9,586 bases of DNA from JBFLYZ01 sp040756415 (lineage in GTDB: Bacteria > Bacteroidota > Bacteroidia > JADZBD01), in assembly GCA_040756415.1 (NCBI GenBank), contig JBFLYZ010000093.1, positions 1-9,586 on the forward strand, in the 5' to 3' direction. Position numbers and translations under genes: made by a program. Positions 1-6,899 of the stretch are shown piece after piece. Numbering within the stretch: position 1 is the stretch's first letter; each line of letters starts with the position of its first letter. The notes beneath the pieces are model-generated. The model had not been told where the DNA came from, did not search any database, and was given only the letters and a program-made list of their open reading frames with translations.

Positions 1-14
1 TTACTATTGCTTTT

Positions 15-2978
15 ATGCCTATTGCCTGCATACCCCTGTTTTTGCTTTGCCTGGCCAGCTTACAATTGTGCGGGCAGCAGTACAATTTTCAGAACTACAG
101 CACCAAATACCTGCCCAGCAGCGAAGTGTATTGCGTGATGCAGGACAGCAAGGGCTATATCTGGATCAGCACCGATGCTGGCGTTTGCCGCTTTAACGGG
201 AAGGAATTCACCACCTTTACCACGGCTGACGGACTGACGGACAATACGGTATTCAACATCTTCGAGCACAAGGAAAGGCTCTGGTTTGTGTGCAGCAACG
301 CTACTGTTTGCTATTATGAGAACGGCATTTTTTCCCCCATTAATGCCAATAAGGAACTGCAGGTATGGCTGAAGCAGGGATCGCGGGTAATTTTTTCACA
401 GGCTTTTGATGAGGGCGACACCCTCTGGCTGGGAACCTGGCAGGGGCTTTTCAGCGTAGCTCCGGCCAACAACTATTCTTCGGTAAGCCCGGATACGCTG
501 TTCGGTGACAGCATCAACATCGCGATTCAGGTTTTAGGAAACAAAGTTCCTGTCATTTCCAGGCATTACAATTACACCCATACTGTTTTTTCAGACGGGA
601 AACAAGCCATTATACCTCTGCGCTGTAAAGGACTGCTTAATTTCAATTATAAGGTCTGCAAGGAATCTAAATATAACTATGATCCAACCAGTCGCTGCGT
701 GATGATGAAAGACGGACGACTGCTCTTCACTTACCGGAACGATCTTTTTGTTTACGAGGAATCGAAACCCATACAGAAATTATCGTTTCCTTCCAGTATC
801 ATTCATCTTTCTCAGGACACGGATAATAATCTTTGGATCGGGTTTTCCAAGAACGGGATAATGCGGTTCCCGGCCGGCAACCTGCAGGCGAGGCCGGAAA
901 CCTTTCTGGAAGGACACTCCGTAAGCTACGTGTGCCTCGATTATGAAAAGGGCCTGTGGTTCAGCACCCTGAATAAAGGAGTGTTCTATCTGCCCCTGCC
1001 TAACTATGCGAACTACTCTAACATTTCTTTTCTGTCCGGAAAAATCGTGGGCATGAGTACCCTGCGTTCCGAACTTTTCATAGCCACTGAAGCCAACGTT
1101 ATTGCATCTATTAATGCATCGAAAGAGCCGAATGCGATCATCAGGGATTATGAGATCAAAATTTCTCCTTACGTTAACTTTGTCAGTGTTGATAATAAGA
1201 TATACCTCTGCGGAAATATAGTCGGAGAACTTGATATTGCTAGCAAGAAAATAAACTACTTTTCATGGGAAGGTAAATCGAGGTTACATGGGCTGTGGAT
1301 CAAACAGCTTAGCAGGGATTCCTTCCTCGTATTCAGTATCAACACAATCGAAACAGTAAAAGGTAGCCATAGCATACATAGAACTGTATTGCCCGTACGT
1401 GTTAATTGTGTCCTTGAAAGAGAGAATGGACCAATATTGCTTGGAACGAATAACGGCCTGTATGTTTCAGATGGGCAAATGCCGGTAATGGTCCCGGGCA
1501 GCGACAGCCTGAGCAACACGAGGATAATATCGCTTGCCGAAGACGCTAAAGGCCGGCTTTATATCGGTACAAAGGGAAAAGGGTTGATCATCGTGGAAAA
1601 GAACCAGGCTACGCTGGTGTCGGCAGTGTCAGGTCTTGCTTCAAATGCATGCAATTTTATATTGCCGGATACTGCCGATCATGTATGGGTGGCTAGCAAT
1701 AAGGGCATTTCGCTTGTAAAAATTTCAACGCCAGGTTCCTTCAGGGTGATCGCAAATCTTGATGTGACTTATGGCCTGCCAACGAACGAAGTGCTGAAAC
1801 TGGCCAGGCTTGGCCCCAGCCTTTTTGCCGGTACCAAAGAGGGCTTGTGCGAAATAGACCTGAGTACAAACTGGATAAACACCGTGCCTCCTGTCGTGCT
1901 TATCAGCAAGCTGTACATGAACGGAAACGATATCCGGGACGGGATGACGGAGTTCCCGTATGATCAGAACAATTTCAGTTTTCTTGTCGACTGCTTCAGC
2001 TTTAAAAGCCAGCTTTCACCGCATTGTTATGTCAAGCTGGTTGGCTTCGATAAGGAAAAGAAACTGGTTCCCAGCGGGCTGATCGAATACAACAACCTAC
2101 CCCCGGGAAGCTATACGCTTGAAGTATACGGGATCAACAATAGCCACATGATTTCAGAAGCGAGAACTTTTTCCTTCATGGTGTATCAGCCCTGGTGGTT
2201 TTCCTGGTGGTTCTTAAGCCTGGCCGCAACTTCATTGGCGGGATCTGTGGGCCTGATAGTGAGAAAAATCATCGGCAGTATAAAACGTAAAGAAAGACAA
2301 AAGACCGAGATCAACCGCCAGCTTTCAGAGTACCAGATGACGGCCCTGAAGACCCAGATGAACCCGCACTTCATATTCAACTGTATCAATTCCATACAGC
2401 ACCTTATCCTTACCGAAAAGAACGATATGGCCTACAATTATCTCAACCAGTTCGCCTCGCTGGTGCGCACGGTGCTGGAGTATTCACAGAAGGATTTTAT
2501 TGCGCTAAGTGAGGAAAAGAAGGTATTGGCAAACTATCTTGAGCTGGAAAAACTGAGATTTGGCGACTCCTTTGGTTATACGCTGGAGATCAACGGCCTG
2601 GATGAGAGCAAGGTATTTGTTCCAACCATGATCATCCAGCCCTTTGCCGAGAATGCCATCTGGCATGGCTTGCTGCCTTCGAAAGAAAAGAGGGAACTTA
2701 GTATCCGCATAGCCAGGAATTCGGATAAGCTGGATATTTGGGTGCGGGACAATGGAATAGGTATTAATAATTCGGCAAAGAAGGAAAATACATTGGGTAA
2801 ATCGTCCATAGCACTGAAGAATATTGAAAAGCGTATAAAGCTATTCCGGGAAAAAGCGGGTATCGATATACACCTGCGCATTAGCGACAGGAGCGAAGTA
2901 ATGGAAAGAGGAACTGAAGTGCTACTGAGCATTCCCCTGATCTATAACACCGAGACTCATGAAAGCAGTGATTATTGA
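15..2978 (+). CDS. Hybrid-propeller sensor histidine kinase (Reg_prop / Y_Y_Y / LytS-type kinase)
   Basis: This is a membrane sensor kinase that should autophosphorylate on His and pass phosphate to the LytTR regulator encoded directly downstream. Residues 1-20 form a hydrophobic export signal with likely cleavage after LCG (18-20). The periplasmic part carries regulator-propeller repeats, clearest near residues 36-84, 261-285, 302-326, 503-527, 545-568 and 592-614, each with a D-x-x-G-x-[IL]-[WY]-[IV]-G/S core. A Y_Y_Y-type beta-sandwich spans about 640-723, followed by a membrane helix at 727-749 and a charged linker. The kinase core has the phosphoacceptor H785 in PHFIFN, the N-box QPFAENAIWHG (875-885, N880) and the G-box RDNGIGI (911-917). 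No AraC-type output domain is fused, so this is not a one-piece hybrid system. The start is uncertain: the frame stays open to the window edge and the signal lacks a basic n-region, so the true start may lie upstream. The sensed ligand is unknown. Confidence 0.93.
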   Translation: MPIACIPLFLLCLASLQLCGQQYNFQNYSTKYLPSSEVYCVMQDSKGYIWISTDAGVCRFNGKEFTTFTTADGLTDNTVFNIFEHKERLWFVCSNATVCYYENGIFSPINANKELQVWLKQGSRVIFSQAFDEGDTLWLGTWQGLFSVAPANNYSSVSPDTLFGDSINIAIQVLGNKVPVISRHYNYTHTVFSDGKQAIIPLRCKGLLNFNYKVCKESKYNYDPTSRCVMMKDGRLLFTYRNDLFVYEESKPIQKLSFPSSIIHLSQDTDNNLWIGFSKNGIMRFPAGNLQARPETFLEGHSVSYVCLDYEKGLWFSTLNKGVFYLPLPNYANYSNISFLSGKIVGMSTLRSELFIATEANVIASINASKEPNAIIRDYEIKISPYVNFVSVDNKIYLCGNIVGELDIASKKINYFSWEGKSRLHGLWIKQLSRDSFLVFSINTIETVKGSHSIHRTVLPVRVNCVLERENGPILLGTNNGLYVSDGQMPVMVPGSDSLSNTRIISLAEDAKGRLYIGTKGKGLIIVEKNQATLVSAVSGLASNACNFILPDTADHVWVASNKGISLVKISTPGSFRVIANLDVTYGLPTNEVLKLARLGPSLFAGTKEGLCEIDLSTNWINTVPPVVLISKLYMNGNDIRDGMTEFPYDQNNFSFLVDCFSFKSQLSPHCYVKLVGFDKEKKLVPSGLIEYNNLPPGSYTLEVYGINNSHMISEARTFSFMVYQPWWFSWWFLSLAATSLAGSVGLIVRKIIGSIKRKERQKTEINRQLSEYQMTALKTQMNPHFIFNCINSIQHLILTEKNDMAYNYLNQFASLVRTVLEYSQKDFIALSEEKKVLANYLELEKLRFGDSFGYTLEINGLDESKVFVPTMIIQPFAENAIWHGLLPSKEKRELSIRIARNSDKLDIWVRDNGIGINNSAKKENTLGKSSIALKNIEKRIKLFREKAGIDIHLRISDRSEVMERGTEVLLSIPLIYNTETHESSDY

Positions 2979-3723
2979 TGACGAAAAAGGTGCGCGCGAA
3001 GTGCTCTCCATCCTCTTGCAAAAGCATTGTCCTGATGTGAAGGTGATCGGAGAGGCCGAGAGCTCTGCGCAGGGTCTCGAACTATTGCAGTTTACCAGGC
3101 CTGATTTGCTTTTTATAGATATACAAATGCCTGAAGAAAGCGGTATTGCCATGCTCCGCAAAATGGGAAAGTTCGATTTCGATGTGATCTTTGTGACCAG
3201 TTACCATGAATACGCCATTGAAGCGCTCAGGCTTCACGCCCTCGATTACCTGCTCAAGCCGGTAAATGTGGAAGATCTGCGATCTGCCGTGGAGCGGGCA
3301 AGACAAAGAAGGATGAATGGCTTGGCTTACCATACGGCTATTATTAACATCATCAATACGTTTGAAAAAGAGCCGGGGCAAATGCATATTCCTGCCCACC
3401 AGAACGGTGCCGTGCACCTGGTAAAGCTGAACGATATCGAGTACGTGCTGGCCCAAAGCAATTATATCGATCTGATCACGGATAAGAACCGGTTCACGGT
3501 TTCAAAAACCCTGGCCGAGTTCGAGGAAATGGTAAAAGAGAATGCGAGCTTTATCAGGATAGACAAAAGCTGCCTGCTGAATGTTTCCAGGATAGCGCTC
3601 TATTATAAGTCGCAGCCCTGTATCATTCAAATGAAGAGCGGCAAGGAATTCGAGGTGTCGCGCAGAAAGAGGGTAGCGGTGCTTGCCTTGCTGAAGAGCT
3701 TCAATATAATTACCAGGGAGTAA
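2959..3723 (+). CDS. LytR/AlgR-family response regulator (receiver + LytTR DNA-binding domain)
   Basis: This is the cytoplasmic partner of the upstream sensor kinase, a DNA-binding transcription regulator. The receiver domain (about 1-118) has the acidic pair D7/D8, phosphoacceptor D54 in LFIDIQMP, T80 at the end of beta-4, and K100-P101. A linker of about 25 residues leads to a LytTR domain at about 142-250, recognisable from the stretches around DIEYVLAQSNYIDL (159-172), SKTLAEFEEM (182-191) and FIRIDKSCLLN (198-208). The usual motif in this last stretch is RIHKS/RVHRS; here the His is replaced by Asp (D202). The length (254 aa) is normal for the family. The ATG lies inside the end of the kinase gene (20-bp overlap), which suggests translational coupling. 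Its targets are not visible; the nearest gene, pbpC, is convergent and therefore has no promoter nearby for it to act on. Confidence 0.95.
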   Translation: MKAVIIDDEKGAREVLSILLQKHCPDVKVIGEAESSAQGLELLQFTRPDLLFIDIQMPEESGIAMLRKMGKFDFDVIFVTSYHEYAIEALRLHALDYLLKPVNVEDLRSAVERARQRRMNGLAYHTAIINIINTFEKEPGQMHIPAHQNGAVHLVKLNDIEYVLAQSNYIDLITDKNRFTVSKTLAEFEEMVKENASFIRIDKSCLLNVSRIALYYKSQPCIIQMKSGKEFEVSRRKRVAVLALLKSFNIITRE

Positions 3724-3725
3724 TT

Positions 3726-6134
3726 CTATTCCTTATCGATTATCTCAAACTGCTGCGTTAGCGTTTCGCCATTTTCGTCAACCAGTGTAAGCGTGTGTAT
3801 TCCGGCAGGCGGGTTGAGCCCCATCTGGTGCAGGTCCTTGGTCTGGCCAATAAAATCTTCATCCAGGTGCCAGTAAATGGTCAGGCCTTTCTCGCGGTGG
3901 GCTACTTCAAACACGGTCTTGCTGCGGGTACCGTCCAGCTCGCGCGGCACGTATATTTTACTGAGCTGTTTGGGATAGATCAGCTCCATGCTGCCGATGC
4001 CCGATGAGGCGGAGCAGCCCTTGCGCCAGGGAGGCAACTCCCGGTAATTGGCGTTCTTGCTTTTATAATACCATTCCATGGCAGGCGGCAGCACGAACCA
4101 GCTCACGTTTTTCATGGCGCTTACGTTCTCGCAGTCGCTGCTAACGCGGTACTGCCCCGAGGCGTCCAGGTGCACCAGCCGGTGATAGGGGCAGGGAGGG
4201 GCATTTACGCCCGTACTTTGTATCCATACGGTGTCTGTATGCTCGCAGATATCGATGGCGCGGAAACCGCTCTGTCGGCAAACCAGGGCCCGGGTCATTT
4301 CATCGTAAGGCCTGTCGAACCAGCCCGAAGGACGAAGCGCATTGAATATACCGAACATGAGCGGTGCAGCGGTCTTTACGCCTATGAGGCCGGGCCGGCC
4401 TTCACCGTCTGCGTTGCCGGTCCATACCGCCACCACGTAGCGGGGCGTCACGCCAATGGCCCATCCGTCCCTGAAGCCGAAGCTGGTCCCCGTTTTCCAG
4501 GCTATCTTGACCGATGAGGCGAATTCCCTCCAACTGTTCTCCTCATCGGGCCGCGATACCTCTACCATGGCCTCGAAGGTCTGGTAGATAGCGGCCGCAT
4601 CGAACCAGGATGTTTCTTCCAGAACCTGAGATGATGCGTTTGACCCAGGACGGTAATAAGGCGGGTGGAAATCGGCCTGGTTGTATTTGCCGTTATAAGC
4701 AGTATAGTTGTTCAGCGTGCGCGCCATGCTGGCGTAGATGCCCGCTATGTCCCATAGCTTGCCTTCCGCTCCTCCCAGGATGAGCGAGAGGCCGTAATGC
4801 TCGGCTGGGTTGGTGACGGTGGTCATGCCGATCTTGTTCAGCAGGTAATGGAACTTTTCCACTCCGTGCTGCTGCAGCAGCTTCACGATGGGAATGTTAA
4901 GCGAGCGCGCCAGGGCTTTTTTAGCGGGCACGGCCCCATCATAAGTGAGGTAGTAGTTCTTCGGGGAATAACCTCCTATCTGGGTAGGAATATCGGCCAC
5001 CAGTTGCGTGGAAAGCAGCTCCCCTTCGCTCAGCATTCTGGCGAACAGGAGCGGCTTGAGTATGCTGCCCGTGCTGCGCGGGGCGGCTATCACGTCAACA
5101 TCGCTGCCGTGCTGGGGGTCGGAGTTCTCGGTATTGCCGGTATACGCAAGCACATTCCCCGTTTGTACGTCCAATACCAGGGCGGCCGCATTATGGATCT
5201 CGTTGGCCTTTAACTGCTGGTGATGCAGCTCCACCAGTTCATTGACCCTGAGCTGCAGGTCGAGCTTCAACGTGGTGCGTACGCGCTGGCCTTTCAGACC
5301 CTCTTTTACCGCGCGCGTAAGCAGGTGGGGAGCATGCTGTGGCAGGGGATAAGGTTTTTCGGGCAAGGGCTCTTCTTTGGAGATCTCGCAGGTGGACCGG
5401 TCAATGATCCCGGCTTCGAGCAGGCGATCGAGCAGGCGGTTGCGCTTGGCCAGCAGCTTATCGCGGTTCTTGCCCGGGTGCATGAGCGAAGGCGCATTGG
5501 GCAACACCGCAAGCGTGGCGCTCTCGGCCCAGGAGAGCTTATCGGGGCTCCTGCCGAAATATCGCCACGATGCCGCGTCCAGTCCCACCACGTTGCTGCC
5601 GAACGGAGCATTGCTGGCATACAGGGCAAGTATCTCTTTTTTGCTGTACGAGAGCTCCACGCGCGTGGCCAGTATCATTTCAACGGTCTTCTGGTAAAAA
5701 GTGCGGGGCTTGTTCTTGCGCATGATGCGCACCAGTTGCATGGTAATGGTGCTGCCACCGCTTACCTTCTTGCCTGAGCTGATGTTCTGCATCAGGGCCC
5801 TTCCCACGGCCAGCGGATTTACGCCAAGGTGATTATAAAAACTCCTGTCTTCGAATTGAATGAGGCATTGCACAAATTTATCGGGGACATTCGGATTATG
5901 CGGGAAACGCCATTGCCCGTCATCGGCTATCTGAGCGCAAAGCAACTTTCCGTCCTGGTCCTCCAGCACCGTGCTGGTGGGATCCTCGAACAATTCGGAA
6001 GGGATACAGAAAATGAACCAGGACAGCAGGCTTATGAAAATAAGTCTTCTCCTTCCCCGTTTGCTTTTCAGGAACTGCCGCAGACTCCTCAGGAATAGCG
6101 CAACTCTTTGTCTCACGTGTACAAATATAGTCAT
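3726..6134 (-). CDS. pbpC: Penicillin-binding protein 1C (bifunctional glycosyltransferase/transpeptidase)
   Basis: This inner-membrane peptidoglycan synthase should polymerise lipid II into glycan strands and carry a penicillin-binding transpeptidase domain. A short basic cytoplasmic tail precedes a membrane anchor at about 31-46. The GT51 domain shows EDRSFYNHLG (95-104, catalytic E95), GGSTITMQLVR (126-136), and K149/E152 before ILATRVE (154-160). The Met in STITMQ is typical of PBP1C rather than PBP1A/1B. The transpeptidase has S357-I-L-K360, SLN (411-413) and KTGTS (547-551). A linker with five Cys (619, 630, 648, 668, 707), including CPYHR, leads to a C-terminal BiPBP_C beta-domain at about 712-802. 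All catalytic motifs are intact and 802 aa is a normal length. The ATG at 6134 is the only start that leaves a complete basic tail before the anchor. The gene is divergent from the sigma factor and convergent with the response regulator. No alpha-2-macroglobulin gene is adjacent. Confidence 0.96.
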   Translation of the reverse strand: MTIFVHVRQRVALFLRSLRQFLKSKRGRRRLIFISLLSWFIFCIPSELFEDPTSTVLEDQDGKLLCAQIADDGQWRFPHNPNVPDKFVQCLIQFEDRSFYNHLGVNPLAVGRALMQNISSGKKVSGGSTITMQLVRIMRKNKPRTFYQKTVEMILATRVELSYSKKEILALYASNAPFGSNVVGLDAASWRYFGRSPDKLSWAESATLAVLPNAPSLMHPGKNRDKLLAKRNRLLDRLLEAGIIDRSTCEISKEEPLPEKPYPLPQHAPHLLTRAVKEGLKGQRVRTTLKLDLQLRVNELVELHHQQLKANEIHNAAALVLDVQTGNVLAYTGNTENSDPQHGSDVDVIAAPRSTGSILKPLLFARMLSEGELLSTQLVADIPTQIGGYSPKNYYLTYDGAVPAKKALARSLNIPIVKLLQQHGVEKFHYLLNKIGMTTVTNPAEHYGLSLILGGAEGKLWDIAGIYASMARTLNNYTAYNGKYNQADFHPPYYRPGSNASSQVLEETSWFDAAAIYQTFEAMVEVSRPDEENSWREFASSVKIAWKTGTSFGFRDGWAIGVTPRYVVAVWTGNADGEGRPGLIGVKTAAPLMFGIFNALRPSGWFDRPYDEMTRALVCRQSGFRAIDICEHTDTVWIQSTGVNAPPCPYHRLVHLDASGQYRVSSDCENVSAMKNVSWFVLPPAMEWYYKSKNANYRELPPWRKGCSASSGIGSMELIYPKQLSKIYVPRELDGTRSKTVFEVAHREKGLTIYWHLDEDFIGQTKDLHQMGLNPPAGIHTLTLVDENGETLTQQFEIIDKE

Positions 6135-6159
6135 AAATCATTGATTTTCAGGAGCTAGC

Positions 6160-6190
6160 TTGGGGGTCTTCCCGGTTAAACGTATCTTTT
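6160..6190 (+). promoter_or_regulatory. Candidate Bacteroidota-type promoter for the sigma-factor operon
   Basis: TTGG at 6160-6163 and TATCTTTT at 6183-6190 are separated by 19 bases. This resembles the Bacteroidota housekeeping pattern (TTTG or TTG near -33, TAnnTTTG near -7), with one mismatch in each box. Transcription would start near 6195, giving a leader of about 30 nt before the ATG at 6228. The assignment rests on pattern matching only. The downstream box overlaps a divergent TAnnTTTG-like sequence on the other strand (6184 down to 6177, TACGTTTA) that could serve pbpC, although that one has no matching upstream box. Confidence 0.35.
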
Positions 6191-6227
6191 TCAGGATCAG
6201 GCGTTATAGAATAAAGCAAGGACAAGA

Positions 6228-6863
6228 ATGAGTAATTTGCCATCATCATTGAAACTTGTCAAAGCGGCTGAAAAGCCGGTATATATGGAAGTAGTTTCGA
6301 AGTACCATATAACGGAGGAAAAGCAAAGGCAGGAGCTGCTGGAGATCGAGGCGGCCAAAAAATCGCCAGCGAAGTTCGAAGTGCTGTACAACCGTTACCA
6401 TGAGCAGATCTTCCGTTATGTGTACCAGCGCGTGGATGACAAGGATTCGGCTTTCGATATCACGCAGCAGGTGTTCCTGAAGGCCCTGACGAAGCTGGAT
6501 AAATATGAATACAAGGGCGTGCCCTTTTCTTCATGGCTTTACCGCATAGCTAAAAGCGAGACCTACGAAGCGCTCAGGCAGAACCAGAAGCTGAGGGCGG
6601 TGAATATAGACGATCCGGGCCTGTCGGAAGTGCTGGGTGAAATGGGGGAGAAAGAGGAGCGCCTGGAAGAGCTATACGGGGCACAGCTTGCTGACGCGAT
6701 AGCCGAGCTGGACGAAGAGGACCTGCAGTTGGTGGAGATGCGCTTTTTTGAAAAACGCGCCTTTAAGGAGATAGGCGAGATACTCGAGATCACCGAAAAC
6801 AATGCCAAGGTGAAGCTTTACCGGGTGATCGATAAGCTGAGGAAAATGATCGTGAGAAAGTAA
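6228..6863 (+). CDS. RNA polymerase sigma factor, sigma-70 family, ECF-like
   Basis: This alternative sigma factor should direct RNA polymerase to a small set of promoters. It has only the two domains of the ECF group. Sigma-2 spans about 49-118, with the core-binding and -10-recognition stretch around DITQQVFLKAL (77-87) and GVPFSSWLYRIA (97-108). A linker of about 37 residues rich in Glu and Leu follows. Sigma-4 spans about 155-208, with the helix-turn-helix around FKEIGEILEITENNAKVKLY (179-198). The GVPFSSWLYRIA wording is common among environmental ECF factors. The N-terminal extension is rather long (48 residues), so an alternative start at M20 (6285) cannot be excluded; I chose M1 because AAGGA lies just upstream. 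It appears to head an operon with the next two genes (36-bp gap, then an overlap). No typical anti-sigma gene is adjacent. Confidence 0.93.
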   Translation: MSNLPSSLKLVKAAEKPVYMEVVSKYHITEEKQRQELLEIEAAKKSPAKFEVLYNRYHEQIFRYVYQRVDDKDSAFDITQQVFLKALTKLDKYEYKGVPFSSWLYRIAKSETYEALRQNQKLRAVNIDDPGLSEVLGEMGEKEERLEELYGAQLADAIAELDEEDLQLVEMRFFEKRAFKEIGEILEITENNAKVKLYRVIDKLRKMIVRK

Positions 6864-6899
6864 AACAAGAACTGTCCTTTAACCCATAATAAAAGACAA

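Noticed and set aside
3715..3737. Possible bidirectional terminator between the convergent stops
   Set aside because: The stem is only 5 bp with one G-U pair and a 10-base loop, and no T-run follows on either strand.
5220..5777. 185-codon plus-strand open frame inside pbpC
   Set aside because: It is antisense to the glycosyltransferase domain of pbpC, whose catalytic motifs are all intact; the frame has no motif or leader of its own.
6122..6129. Perfect TAnnTTTG box (TATATTTG) on the minus strand, a possible pbpC promoter
   Set aside because: It lies inside the first codons of pbpC. A start downstream of it would cut into the basic tail before the membrane anchor, and no TTG box lies at the right distance upstream.
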